DNA of 64,000 nt from Pontibacter virosus (lineage in GTDB: Bacteria > Bacteroidota > Bacteroidia > Cytophagales > Hymenobacteraceae), in assembly GCF_003096355.1 (NCBI RefSeq), contig NZ_QEKI01000001.1, forward strand, positions 186,001-250,000, written 5' to 3'. Positions 35,442 to 45,048 of the stretch are shown here, one piece after another (position 1 is the stretch's first letter; every line of letters begins with the position of its first letter). The notes under the pieces were generated by a model. That model was not told where the DNA came from, made no database searches, and was given only the letters and a program-made list of their open reading frames with translations. Both the position numbers and the translations under genes were made by a program.

Positions 35442-38400
35442 TTAACTTTCTCACCAACGCATCTTTGTTGGCCCAAAACTGTCGGCTGTAGATTCTTTGG
35501 AAAGGCCAGTTCCGCTGATTGAGCAATTTGGGGATGTCGGCGTGGGCGTGGCGCACAGAAAGGTTGTTGAAGTACAGATCATCATCCGTCAGCACGACGC
35601 TGCTATAGTTCCCCTCCTCCACTACGGTCAGGTCAGCAAAAGGCACTGCGGCTTGCAGAGCAGGCACTAGCTTGGTCAGCTGCTCTTTTAGCATCGGCAC
35701 CTGCGTCGGCATGGGCAGCACCTGCGGCTCGTATTTGAAATAGCGACGGCTGACTTGCTGAGCGTAGTGCAGGTAATCGCGCAGCAGCTTCGGGCCGGCA
35801 TGCTGGGAGTTCTCTACCTGCAACTGCTCACTCCGGATACTGCTCACCACGATCACCATTTGCCGGGCACGGGTGATGGCCACATTCAATCGGTTCTCGC
35901 CACCGGCCTGGTTCAGGCTGCCGAACTGCATCACCATTTTTCCTTTCGCATCCGGCGCATACCCTACCGATAAGATTACTACTTCTTTTTCATCGCCCTG
36001 CATGTTCTCGATGTTTTTGACCGTTACGGTTGGCGGCAATGCTATACCTTGTACTTGGGCTTTTTCTTCCATCAGGTCCTGCACCAGCATTTGCTGGTTA
36101 TAGTTGAAGGTGATCACGCCTACATCCTCTACCCCGTTCTGCACAAGCTGCCATACCTGTTCCACCACTTTTTCAGCTTCGGGGAGGTTGCTGTTTTGCT
36201 GCCACAGGCCCTGCACTTTCACAAACTGGATGGCGGGTTGGCGGGCATTCACGTCCTGCAACTCAGGTATAAGCTCCAGCCGGTTACGGTAGAAGTGGCG
36301 GTTCGAGAAATCGATTAACTCCGGGAAGCGGCTGCGATAGTGTTGGGTGAGCATGGTCTGCGGCAGGTATAGCACACAAAGTTGCAGCAGCGATTCCGCA
36401 GTCAGTTCCTCCGGCTCTTCGTTGCCGTTGCCGCCCCAGCGGGAACGGTACAGGTCCGATGGACGCAGCTGCTGTTCGTCGCCGGCCACAACCACCTGCT
36501 GACCGCGCAGCATGGCGGGTATACCTGTCTCAGCGAAGCACTGGCTGGCCTCGTCGAAAATCACCAGATCAAAGCAGCGCTCCAGCGGGAACACCGCCGA
36601 CACTGTTTCAGGTGAGGCCAGCCAGCAAGGTGCCAGGTTCAGAATCTCTTCACTGAAAAGCTCAAACAATTTGCGGATCGGGTACAGACTACGCTTTTTA
36701 CTCACCTGCGCATGCAATCGTCGATACGTCACAGCATTACCGAGTCGATTAAACTCCATGTCACGGTAAGTTTGCTCCCGCAGTCGCGACAGCACGATCT
36801 CCTGACTCAGGTCCTGCTTTTGCTGCAGCAGGTTCTGGAGGTCGGTTTCTACCCGGTCCAACTCGCCGCTGTCGGGCATGCGCAGTTCGGGCCACTGGCT
36901 TTCGATTCCGTGCAGCCAGGCCAGGTATAGACTGTTTAAAAACAGCGCCTCGCCTAGCTGGGCGCTGGCTATACCTTCGCGCAGCACCTGCTTGCATACT
37001 TCCTGCTCAGCTACCGTGAGCGTGCTGCGCAACTCATCATACGCCACGAGCTGCTCAAAATATTGCCGCAGGCCTTCCAGCAAACCTTTGCTGTAGCCTT
37101 CCTGTTCTGCCAGTTTTTCGATGTGTGTTTTTGGAAGCCATTGCTCCCACTCCCCGTAACGCTGCTCAAACACCTGCAGGGCCTGCGCCAGGGCTTGCAA
37201 GTGGCTTGGCAGGTTGGTCTCCAGCCACATTTTTTCGTGCAGCACCCGCTCCCGGTGCAGCTGTTTCAGCAGTTGGTGCGCCTCCAGGGTTTGCTCCACT
37301 ACCTCCAGCTTTTGCAGCATCGGGGTTGGGTTGTCTTCGAGGCGCAAGGTATAGCTGATGCTCTTGTTGATGGCTTTAATCAATTCCTGTGCCTGCTCCC
37401 GCAGTTCAATGCGCCGCTGCAGTTCGCCCACTCCCTTAGGAGTCAGCTCGAGCTTGTACTTAGCCAGTGCTTGCTGCAGTACCTTCTTGTCCTGCGAAAA
37501 GTACCAGCCTAGCCCTTTAAAGAAATCCTGTTTCTTCGCCTCAAAGGCCGTGATCGCTGACTTTACCAGCGTCAGTTGCTCGACAGGTATGGCGGCGTCC
37601 GGGGCGGGACACACCAGGTATAGTCCTTTGAGTTGGCGCACCAGTTTTTTCAGCTCTGATGCCTTGGCCTCTTTGCGAAGCAGTGGTCGCAGCACTTCGG
37701 CTACGCCTTCCCGCTCAAGCAGATGCTGCAGTTCGTCCAGGGTGTCGTAGGCCGTGCGAAAATGCTCCAGGCTACTCAGTTCGAAATCGGCACCGCTCAA
37801 TTGGCTGATCCCGTGCTGCATGTCCTGATACTGCTCAGGCAGTGCCTCGATGGTACGCTCCATTTCCTGCCGTTGCGGCCACCCGAAGCCCCGCATGGTG
37901 TGTCGCTCTTTCCAGATAAAATCGGGTTGCTCCAGCACAATGCCCTGCTGCAGACAGGCACGCAAGCGAGGCAAAAAATCATTAACGGTATCCGCTTTAA
38001 ACTGCTTAAACACTTCTGACAGCTGCACATGGGGCTGCTGCAGGCTGCTGCGCAGGTACAGCTCTTTGGGTGACCAGCCACAGCGGCTACTGTCGAAGAG
38101 GGCGGTACGGAAACTCTCCAGCTTTTGCAGGCACTGGTTGATGCCACGGCTCACTTCCAGGAAAGTGCGGTCGGTGTAAATGCTGTTGAGGGCGTGGTTC
38201 TGCTTCTTGTATTCTTCCAGTTGGTCTATCTGCAGGAGCAGTTGCTGGTAGATGCTTTTGCGGTCGGCGTTGATGTCGTGCACCAAGGCAGCAAACGGAC
38301 CGAGACCTGCTGAAGCCAGGCGCTGGTGCACCACGTCGAGGGCGGCACGTTTCTGACTCACCACCAGCACCCGTTTGCCCCGGGCCGTAAAGTCCGACAC

Positions 38401-39366
38401 GAGGTTACAGATTAGCTGCGATTTGCCAGTGCCCGGAGGCCCCTGCACCACGAGCGAACGCCCCTGCTTTACCTGCTGCAGGGCCGCCTCCTGCGACGCA
38501 TCCATGGCGAAAGCGGTGAAGGTATGTTGCGCCTGCGGGGTTGCCTGTGGTATACCTGCATCAGGTCCTGTGAACAGGTCTTCCATCTCCTGCAAGCCGC
38601 TACGCTGTAGCAGTTCGTCGTAGTCATTCAGCAAATAAGACGCAGCCTGCGGGTATAGCCCCAGCACGGCTTCCTGCTCCAGGTATAGCTGTCCGGGCTT
38701 CAGGTCGGCTTCGTAATCGGCTTTGCGGAAATCGTGGAACGGCTTGAGTTTATCGGTAAAGAATTCACGGCCGGCGTGCACCGTCAGCTGGCTCTCTTTC
38801 AGTAACTCGTATACCTGCGTGCGAAACTCCAGCGGGTGGGTGGGCAATGTGCCCAGGTCGAGCTCCAGCAAGGGCTCTGCCAGCGGTGTGCCCATGTAGT
38901 GGGCGTAGGCCAGCACAAAACTCTGGTTGAACTGCGCCGGCTGTGATGTGTCAGGTAGAAGCTCCCACTCCTGCCTGCCGTTAACCTGCAGCTGCACCGG
39001 GAAAAACAGCAGCGGGCAGCGCACCGTGGTGCCATCGGCGAACTGGCCATGCACAAAAGGCCAACCCAGGTATAGCTCCCGGCTGCCGCGCTCCTCCACA
39101 ATCATGTCGGCTTTGCGGCGGATCAGGCGCAGTCGCTGGCTGACGGGCGTTACCGGGGCATAGCGACTGTCGGCGAAAGGCGCCAGCACAGCGGTTTTGC
39201 CGCTGATCACCTTCTCCAGCACATGGAAAGCAGGCTTGTTGTTGATAAAATCCAGCTCGTTTACATCCAGGTGCAGCTCACGCGAAAGCCGCAACAGCAA
39301 CAGGGCCCTGTTGCCGGCGCTCAGGTTAAGCAGACGATGGCGGTAGCTTTTTAGAATGGATTTCAT
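35410..39366 (-). CDS. DUF4011-like superfamily I helicase with C-terminal nuclease-like region
   Basis: A 1318-residue protein starting at 39366 (MKSILKSYRHRLLNLSAGNRALLLLR), whose start resembles the DUF4011 N-terminus. Walker A GPPGTGKS lies near residue 310. A long coiled-coil insert follows (about 450-850). Motif II is FDEASQ, motif III AGDEQQLRPSD, and the late motif is NVAITRAR. The last 100 residues resemble the REase domains fused to such helicases (WPFQRIYSRQFWANKDALVRKL), but the acidic catalytic motif looks degenerate. Proteins with DUF4011, helicase and Vsr-like nuclease are known as the Hhe antiphage type. No other defence gene adjoins it. Confidence 0.85.
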   Translation of the reverse strand: MKSILKSYRHRLLNLSAGNRALLLLRLSRELHLDVNELDFINNKPAFHVLEKVISGKTAVLAPFADSRYAPVTPVSQRLRLIRRKADMIVEERGSRELYLGWPFVHGQFADGTTVRCPLLFFPVQLQVNGRQEWELLPDTSQPAQFNQSFVLAYAHYMGTPLAEPLLELDLGTLPTHPLEFRTQVYELLKESQLTVHAGREFFTDKLKPFHDFRKADYEADLKPGQLYLEQEAVLGLYPQAASYLLNDYDELLQRSGLQEMEDLFTGPDAGIPQATPQAQHTFTAFAMDASQEAALQQVKQGRSLVVQGPPGTGKSQLICNLVSDFTARGKRVLVVSQKRAALDVVHQRLASAGLGPFAALVHDINADRKSIYQQLLLQIDQLEEYKKQNHALNSIYTDRTFLEVSRGINQCLQKLESFRTALFDSSRCGWSPKELYLRSSLQQPHVQLSEVFKQFKADTVNDFLPRLRACLQQGIVLEQPDFIWKERHTMRGFGWPQRQEMERTIEALPEQYQDMQHGISQLSGADFELSSLEHFRTAYDTLDELQHLLEREGVAEVLRPLLRKEAKASELKKLVRQLKGLYLVCPAPDAAIPVEQLTLVKSAITAFEAKKQDFFKGLGWYFSQDKKVLQQALAKYKLELTPKGVGELQRRIELREQAQELIKAINKSISYTLRLEDNPTPMLQKLEVVEQTLEAHQLLKQLHRERVLHEKMWLETNLPSHLQALAQALQVFEQRYGEWEQWLPKTHIEKLAEQEGYSKGLLEGLRQYFEQLVAYDELRSTLTVAEQEVCKQVLREGIASAQLGEALFLNSLYLAWLHGIESQWPELRMPDSGELDRVETDLQNLLQQKQDLSQEIVLSRLREQTYRDMEFNRLGNAVTYRRLHAQVSKKRSLYPIRKLFELFSEEILNLAPCWLASPETVSAVFPLERCFDLVIFDEASQCFAETGIPAMLRGQQVVVAGDEQQLRPSDLYRSRWGGNGNEEPEELTAESLLQLCVLYLPQTMLTQHYRSRFPELIDFSNRHFYRNRLELIPELQDVNARQPAIQFVKVQGLWQQNSNLPEAEKVVEQVWQLVQNGVEDVGVITFNYNQQMLVQDLMEEKAQVQGIALPPTVTVKNIENMQGDEKEVVILSVGYAPDAKGKMVMQFGSLNQAGGENRLNVAITRARQMVIVVSSIRSEQLQVENSQHAGPKLLRDYLHYAQQVSRRYFKYEPQVLPMPTQVPMLKEQLTKLVPALQAAVPFADLTVVEEGNYSSVVLTDDDLYFNNLSVRHAHADIPKLLNQRNWPFQRIYSRQFWANKDALVRKLKGLGVRELGN

Positions 39367-39584
39367 AAAGTGCGTTGTTCCGAAAACGGATGGAATTGCA
39401 GAATAGTCTGTAGCTATACGGCAAGTCGGCAGCATTACGGCAAGTTAACATGAATTTAGTGGACTTGGAAATGACAAGACGGCCATCGTTCTGATACACC
39501 ATCCGTAAAATTATCTGTAAAGTATTGTTTTTTAACCAGATACAACATCAGCAAGATCTATACCTGCGCACAGCTCCTTTATCG

Positions 39585-40322
39585 ATGAATCCGATCAGAA
39601 AATTAAGATCACTCAGTTTATTTCTTCCTGCTGCCGGGGAGCGCATAGGAACTGTCACCATAGGTAAAATTGCTTTGTTGGGTACTTTTTTCTATACCCT
39701 AACCCTGGTGCACGTTTTAATCGGTATCGCGTTCTATTTTCAGGACAAAGCCCGCTTCTACCAATACACCACAGAAGACGGGTATATCGAATACTTTACT
39801 TCCTTTTTTTTACTGGCCACTTCGCTGTATTGCCTTTACAAGGCGCCCAGAATGTACGGTAAATGGGCAAGGGCTTTTCACTATGTGGCGGCGGCTGTTT
39901 TTCTCTTTGGCTTTGGCGAGGAGATTTCCTGGGGACAACGCATCCTGGGCTTTGAAGTACCGGATAACCTGGAGAAGATCAATCCGCAAAGCGAGCTCAC
40001 CTTACACAACATCCACCTGAATGGGGTAAACCTGAACAAGCTTATTTTCGGCAAAATGCTATACCTGGGGGTGTTCGTTTACTTTTTGGGCTTCCCGGTA
40101 CTCTACCAGCGCAAGCAGTGGTTCAGGCAGCTGGTCGATAAAAGCGGGCTTCCATTGCCAACCCCGTTGCAAGCGCTGCTCTATGTGCTGTTCTTCATCA
40201 GCCTGTTGCTCATCAGCGATGGAAAAAAATGGGAGATACAGGAATTTGTGCTCGTTAGCTTTATTTTTTACGCCTTCTTGATGCCCTACAACAAGAGCAG
40301 TTCACACCCGGCTCAGGTATAG
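39585..40322 (+). CDS. unknown multi-pass membrane protein
   Basis: A 245-residue protein with about six hydrophobic helices. The start at 39585 is preferred; a TTG 20 codons upstream would add a polar stretch. The loop after helix 3 reads FGFGEEISWGQRILGFEVP, a motif I recognise from uncharacterised bacterial membrane proteins but cannot assign. The Glu-Glu and Trp-Gly-Gln within it are candidate functional residues. The stop codon itself lies in a CAGGTATAG motif (40314-40322). The gene stands alone, without a clear terminator. Confidence 0.75.
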   Translation: MNPIRKLRSLSLFLPAAGERIGTVTIGKIALLGTFFYTLTLVHVLIGIAFYFQDKARFYQYTTEDGYIEYFTSFFLLATSLYCLYKAPRMYGKWARAFHYVAAAVFLFGFGEEISWGQRILGFEVPDNLEKINPQSELTLHNIHLNGVNLNKLIFGKMLYLGVFVYFLGFPVLYQRKQWFRQLVDKSGLPLPTPLQALLYVLFFISLLLISDGKKWEIQEFVLVSFIFYAFLMPYNKSSSHPAQV

Positions 40323-40524
40323 CCCTCCTTTTTACCTGAAGGCTGTGTAACCCCAAAAGGCACGCCGACAGTCTAACCTATCGGGCCTGTTTAATCGTAT
40401 GGAGTAAAAATTTCCTGTCAAGCTTTATTGTGCTCCGCTATACCTGACAACATTTTAAGCCGTACAGCAGTTGTATTATCACGCACACGCTGTAGCTTGC
40501 ATCCTGTTTGCACCGACGTTTACT

Positions 40525-41616
40525 ATGAAAAAGCCTATCAATCTGATCCTTTTCCTTGGGCTGATCCTCACCCTGCTAGCCTCCTGCCGCAAAGAGCGTG
40601 TAGAGAAAGAAGTAGAACGCATGGACGAGTTCACCACCTCCAAAAAGTACCCCTTTAAGTTTACGGACGAGAGCCTGGAGAAATGGAAAGAGCAAGTTCC
40701 GGAGATACAGAAAGTCAGCATTAAGTCCACGGTTGACGGCGCCAGGCAGCCGGCCCTGTTCTATACCTCTAAAACTACCGGCCCAAGACCGCTGCTGGTC
40801 ATGCTGCACAGCTGGAGCAGCGAGTACCTGCAGGTAAAAAGCATCCCGTACGCACTATGGAGTGAGGAATACGACTGGGCTTTCATCCACCCTAACTACC
40901 GCGGCAAGTTCGACAACCCGGACGCCATGGCCTCTGACCTGGCCATACAGGACATAGTAGATGCCGTGAATTACGCCAAACAGCACACAGAGATTGACAC
41001 GAACCGCATCTATATCCTCGGTTCTTCTGGCGGAGCCATGACGGCCCTGGTGGCAGCCGGTCGTCACCCCGAGATCTGGGCTGGCGTGGTCGCCTGGGTT
41101 CCCGTTTTCGATCTGGTGGACTGGTACGCCTTCAGCCAGAACTACCCGCACCGCGACTACAACCGCCACGTGGTGGCTGCCTGTGGGGGCGAGCCATTGC
41201 CGGGCACTCCCGCCGCCGAAGAATGCAAACGCCGCAGCCCCAGCACCTACATCCACCAAGCCAAAGACGTCCCGATTTACCTGGCACATGGCACCGTAGA
41301 TGTGCTGGTTCCGCCGGACCACTCCATCCGGGCCTACAACATACTGGCCAGCCCAGGCGATACCATTTCGCAGCAGGACATCGATTACCTTCTGGAGGAA
41401 CAGGTGTTGCCCGAGGAGTTGGCCAAAACTTCCGAAGAGAACAAGTACTTCAGCGCTTCAGATCCGGAGGTCGTGTTTGTGCGGCAGTCTGATAATGTTC
41501 GCCTGGTGCTTTTTGTGGGGCAGCACGACATGGCCTACAACCCCGGCCTGTTATGGCTGAACGAACAGCGGAGGAAAACCGCAGCTCCTATCCCTGAACC
41601 TGTCGCGGGGCAATAA
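40525..41616 (+). CDS. alpha/beta-hydrolase lipoprotein (prolyl-oligopeptidase-like)
   Basis: A 363-residue protein. The ATG at 40525 gives a lipoprotein signal (MKKPINLILFLGLILTLLASC); the longer frame has no such signal. The hydrolase core has the oxyanion region MLHSWSSEY, the nucleophile elbow GSSGGAM, and GTVDVLVPPDH and GQHDMAYN as Asp and His candidates. It resembles the S9-type peptidase/acetyl xylan esterase group. It should act in the periplasm or at the cell surface. The substrate is unknown. The Nudix gene follows after 27 bases. Confidence 0.88.
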   Translation: MKKPINLILFLGLILTLLASCRKERVEKEVERMDEFTTSKKYPFKFTDESLEKWKEQVPEIQKVSIKSTVDGARQPALFYTSKTTGPRPLLVMLHSWSSEYLQVKSIPYALWSEEYDWAFIHPNYRGKFDNPDAMASDLAIQDIVDAVNYAKQHTEIDTNRIYILGSSGGAMTALVAAGRHPEIWAGVVAWVPVFDLVDWYAFSQNYPHRDYNRHVVAACGGEPLPGTPAAEECKRRSPSTYIHQAKDVPIYLAHGTVDVLVPPDHSIRAYNILASPGDTISQQDIDYLLEEQVLPEELAKTSEENKYFSASDPEVVFVRQSDNVRLVLFVGQHDMAYNPGLLWLNEQRRKTAAPIPEPVAGQ

Positions 41617-41643
41617 TTAATCTTCCTCTTGTAGATTGAGCCT

Positions 41644-42126
41644 ATGCCTGAAGCTTCCAAAAACGATGAGCACGCCAAACCCGCTATACCTACGCTGGAG
41701 CAGGTATCCTCCGGCGGCGTGGTGTTCCGGCAGGGCGTTTCAGGTATTGAAGTCGCACTGATATCGGTTGGCAAACCCGAGCGTTGGCAACTGCCCAAAG
41801 GTATAGTAGACCCCGGCGAGACACCCGAGGTAACGGCGTTGCGTGAAGTGCAGGAAGAGACTGGCGTAACCGCTCGTCTGGTCGAAAAAATAGACACGAT
41901 TGAGTACTGGTACGTGGGTAACAAGGCGGGGCAGCGGGTCCGTTTCCACAAGTTTGTGCACTTCTTTTTGCTCGCTTACCAGTCAGGCACGATTGGCCAG
42001 CATGACTGGGAGGTGAACGAAGCCCGCTGGGTTGATTTGCATGCAGCCAAAGAGTTGCTGTCGTTTAAGAGCGAACGGCAGGCGCTGGAAAAGGCAGAAC
42101 AGTTTATCAAAGCCCTCAAAAAGTAA
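41644..42126 (+). CDS. Nudix hydrolase
   Basis: A 160-residue protein with a complete Nudix box, G-x5-E-x7-REVQEETGV, beginning at GIVDPGE (about residue 55). The beta-sheet core with VVFRQGVSGIEVALISVGKPERWQLPKG is normal, and the NKAGQRVRFHKFVHFFL segment is typical of the MutT/DIPP-like group. It might clean up oxidised nucleotides or diphosphoinositol-type compounds. It is convergent with the HhH protein, only 10 bases apart. Confidence 0.93.
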   Translation: MPEASKNDEHAKPAIPTLEQVSSGGVVFRQGVSGIEVALISVGKPERWQLPKGIVDPGETPEVTALREVQEETGVTARLVEKIDTIEYWYVGNKAGQRVRFHKFVHFFLLAYQSGTIGQHDWEVNEARWVDLHAAKELLSFKSERQALEKAEQFIKALKK

Positions 42127-42136
42127 CCCACTATAC

Positions 42137-43096
42137 CTACAACTCCAGGTATGGACTGATCTTCTCAAACAGCTCTGCCGTTACGATCTTTATCTGCCGG
42201 ATATCCTCTACTTTCCTGAAATCACCATGCTGCTCCCGGTAGGCCACAATGGCGCGTGCTACATTAGAGCTGATGTAAGGGTGCGCTCTCAACTGCTCGG
42301 CATTGGCCTGATTTAGTGACAGCTGTTGCAAGGTGTTGGCTTTCGGCACGAAGGTATACTTGTGCAGACTGTCGACTACGGCTGGCGGCAGGGCGTATAC
42401 CTCCTGTACCTGTGCCATGCTATGGAAGCCACCCAGGCCATCTCTGTACTTCACAATTCTTGCCGAAAGCTTGCTGCCAATCCCCCTGATCTGCTTCAGG
42501 GCGGTGGTATCGGCGGTGTTGATGTTGAATGGTGCGAGGATGAAACGCTCACGCGGTCGCGGGTTGCTGGCCCAGTTTGGATTGGGTGTCGTCCGGGAAT
42601 TGGCGGCTATACCTTGGTTGCGGCTATACCTGTCGGGTTTGGTTTCGGGGAGTTGGATGTAAGGGTATAGCGTCTGGAAAACCGAATCGGGGAGACCGTA
42701 GATTGTGCCGAGCTGTGCTTTGTAAGTAAAGTCGCCGACTTTTTTGCGGTAGTTGAGAATGCGCTGTGCCATGTATTTAGGCATGCCCAGCTCCTGCCAC
42801 TGTGCTTCTGTCAGGTGGTTGGGATTGAAAGGCTGCAGCGCCACCGGTATTTGGTATACCTGTTTTCGGCCTGTTGGCTCTGGCTGCCTGGCCTCGAGCT
42901 GCGCTACCAGGCTGTCGAGCAACTGCTTGTCGGCTATGCTGCTCTCTATGGGATCAGTTTCAGGTTTCGTAAACCATTTAAACAGCAATGGTGCTGCCGT
43001 CAGCAGCACCATTGCTCCTATCAGTACCAGAAACCCGTTTACCTCGCGCTGCGAAAAGCCAAAGTTGCGTCGAATCCAGTACCTCAGTTTCTTCAT
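42137..43096 (-). CDS. helix-hairpin-helix (ComEA-like) DNA-binding membrane protein
   Basis: A 319-residue protein with one membrane helix (about 22-42) and then three to four HhH motifs: LTEAQWQELGMPKYMAQRILNYR, ADTTALKQIRGIGSKLSARIVKYRD and LNQANAEQLRAHPYISSNVARAI (each only partly conserved). HhH repeats of this class bind double-stranded DNA, as in ComEA for transformation uptake. The membrane anchor and repeats fit a ComEA-like role, but this branch is longer than ComEA, and no competence genes adjoin it. Confidence 0.85.
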   Translation of the reverse strand: MKKLRYWIRRNFGFSQREVNGFLVLIGAMVLLTAAPLLFKWFTKPETDPIESSIADKQLLDSLVAQLEARQPEPTGRKQVYQIPVALQPFNPNHLTEAQWQELGMPKYMAQRILNYRKKVGDFTYKAQLGTIYGLPDSVFQTLYPYIQLPETKPDRYSRNQGIAANSRTTPNPNWASNPRPRERFILAPFNINTADTTALKQIRGIGSKLSARIVKYRDGLGGFHSMAQVQEVYALPPAVVDSLHKYTFVPKANTLQQLSLNQANAEQLRAHPYISSNVARAIVAYREQHGDFRKVEDIRQIKIVTAELFEKISPYLEL

Positions 43097-43103
43097 AAAT
43101 CGT

Positions 43104-43265
43104 TTAAGCCCGTGGCGCCTGTCGCTCTATTTCGTCGTCATTGTCGAGAAAAGAGTCTGGCTCCGGTTTGGGGGGCGTGTTAAGCACCCTGTAAAAAAAG
43201 TAACCCATAGCGCCAGTTACCAATAACATGGTGCTGAGCATGACAACAAGTGCAGATGTATTCAT
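43104..43265 (-). CDS. MetS-like small subunit of an NSS transporter, 53 aa
   Basis: This 53-codon gene runs from an ATG at 43265 to TAA at 43104, between the NSS transporter and the HhH gene. One membrane helix (about residues 5-26) is followed by a Tyr/Arg hinge, a Pro-rich stretch (NTPPKPEPD) and an acidic end. It starts only 6 bases after the transporter stop. In Corynebacterium MetP needs the small subunit MetS, and short single-helix proteins accompany many bacterial NSS transporters. Size, topology and position fit that family. Confidence 0.75.
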   Translation of the reverse strand: MNTSALVVMLSTMLLVTGAMGYFFYRVLNTPPKPEPDSFLDNDDEIERQAPRA

Positions 43266-43271
43266 AGTTTC

Positions 43272-44927
43272 CTAAATTCTTCCTTCTCTAACTCTTTTTT
43301 TATACGCTATATACACCAGCGCTGCAATACTCAGGAACACCACTACTAACAAAATGCGGGAAGCGTTCACAAAGAACAGGGTGTCTTGCAGCTGCTCAAT
43401 CACCGCCGGGTCAGTGGCTTCGGCCAGCTGGCGCTTCAGGTTCGAGTTCTTTATCTTGTTGATGATGGAGCTGTCGTCCAGTTCCCAGCCGTTGCTGAGC
43501 GCGCCTGCCCAATCGCCGCCCTTCGGTGTGATAAGCGAGCCGATGAACACCCACAGCAACAGCAGCGGGGTTACGAATTTGATGATGAATTTGTAAATGC
43601 CCGGCACCTTGATGTCAGCACCAGAAGTGATTTCTCTCCAGCCTTTGTTCATACCGAATACCCAGGCAAATAGGATGGACTCAAACAAGGCGAACACCAC
43701 CAGCGATACGGTGCCTGCCCAGTAGTCATACTCGTCGAATACGCCATACTTAAAGAACAGTACCGTTGGCATACCCAGCACCAGCACGATAAGGCCAAAA
43801 GACCAGGCAGCCGGTCTGCGGCGCCAGTTAAACTCGTCCTGCAGGAAACCGATCCACGGCGTACCCATGGCCAGCGACGAGGTGATGCCTGCAAAGAACA
43901 GCAAGCCAAACCACATCACACCGGCTACAGCACCCAGCACATCACCCCACTGGTAGAACAGGTATGGCAACGTACGGAAGCCGAGCCCAAGGCCACCTTG
44001 CTTGTTTACGAGGTCCACCACGCCATCTATACCCAGGTAACCAATCGAAATCGGGATAAGGATAGAAGCACCCAGCACCACTTCCACGAACTCGTTCATC
44101 CAACCGGCCGACATGGCATTGAGGGCAATATCGTCCTTGGAGCGCACATAGGAAGCATAGCAGTGGATGGTACCCATACCTACTGAAAGCGTGAAGAAGA
44201 TCTGACCGGCAGCAGCCAGCCATACTGTAGGCGACCAAAGCTCATCGAAGTTCGGCGTCCACAGGAAGTTAAGGCCAACCGAGCTGTCGTTGATGGCACC
44301 GTTCTCGCCGGCTGTGATGGTAAAGCCTTTGTAGGCCAGGAACATACCGAAAACAATTAGGAGCGGCATACCGATTTTGGCTACACGCTCCACCCCTTTT
44401 GCAAGCCCCTGGGAGAGAATCCAGGTGTTGAGCAGCAAGCAGATGACAAAGAAGAAGATAGGCTCGTAAGGAATGCCAAAGGTTGACTCACCCAGGCTCA
44501 CATACTCGTCAAAGAAGTTTGAGACACCAATCTGATCAAGCCCACTGAAAGTGCCGCCCAGTGAGTGGAATACGTAAGAAAGTGTCCAGGACTCCAGGTA
44601 GCAGTAATAAGAAGCCACCGCGATGTTGGTCCAGATACCGAACACGCCGATGTACTTCCAAAGGCGGTTTTTGTGCATGGTATCCACGATAAAAGGTGTG
44701 GAGTGGTGACCGAACTTACCACCGAAGCGGCCCATAGACCATTCGATCCAGAGGAGCGGGATACCCATTACAAGAAAGCAGATCAGGTATGGAATAATGA
44801 AGGCTCCACCGCCGTTCTGCACCGCCTGCACCGGGAAACGGAGGAAGTTCCCCAGGCCCACCGCGTTGCCGGCCATGGCCAGAATGAGACCCACCCGGGA
44901 GCCCCATGATTCTTTGTTAGCACTCAT
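43272..44927 (-). CDS. sodium-dependent transporter, NSS/SNF family
   Basis: A 551-residue secondary transporter with 11-12 membrane helices. The signature WGSRVGLILAMAGNAVGLGNFLRFP (helix 1) and GGGAFIIPYLICFLVMGIPLLWIEW are the usual sodium and substrate sites. Substrates are probably neutral amino acids taken up with sodium. The tail after the last helix is basic. A small MetS-like gene follows after 6 bases and probably forms part of the transporter. Confidence 0.93.
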   Translation of the reverse strand: MSANKESWGSRVGLILAMAGNAVGLGNFLRFPVQAVQNGGGAFIIPYLICFLVMGIPLLWIEWSMGRFGGKFGHHSTPFIVDTMHKNRLWKYIGVFGIWTNIAVASYYCYLESWTLSYVFHSLGGTFSGLDQIGVSNFFDEYVSLGESTFGIPYEPIFFFVICLLLNTWILSQGLAKGVERVAKIGMPLLIVFGMFLAYKGFTITAGENGAINDSSVGLNFLWTPNFDELWSPTVWLAAAGQIFFTLSVGMGTIHCYASYVRSKDDIALNAMSAGWMNEFVEVVLGASILIPISIGYLGIDGVVDLVNKQGGLGLGFRTLPYLFYQWGDVLGAVAGVMWFGLLFFAGITSSLAMGTPWIGFLQDEFNWRRRPAAWSFGLIVLVLGMPTVLFFKYGVFDEYDYWAGTVSLVVFALFESILFAWVFGMNKGWREITSGADIKVPGIYKFIIKFVTPLLLLWVFIGSLITPKGGDWAGALSNGWELDDSSIINKIKNSNLKRQLAEATDPAVIEQLQDTLFFVNASRILLVVVFLSIAALVYIAYKKRVREGRI

Positions 44928-45048
44928 AAAAAGGGTAAAGGTTGGTTAGTTTAGATTAGTTGGTTTAGTGTAAAGGCACGGATAATCAGGATTTAAAGCT
45001 TACAATTTAAACAATGGTTCTGATTGCACCATATTAAATTCAATATTT

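Noticed and set aside
35410..39366. A whole defence island around the DUF4011-like helicase
   Set aside because: Neighbours are metabolic or envelope genes; no nuclease, toxin, methyltransferase or integrase adjoins it.
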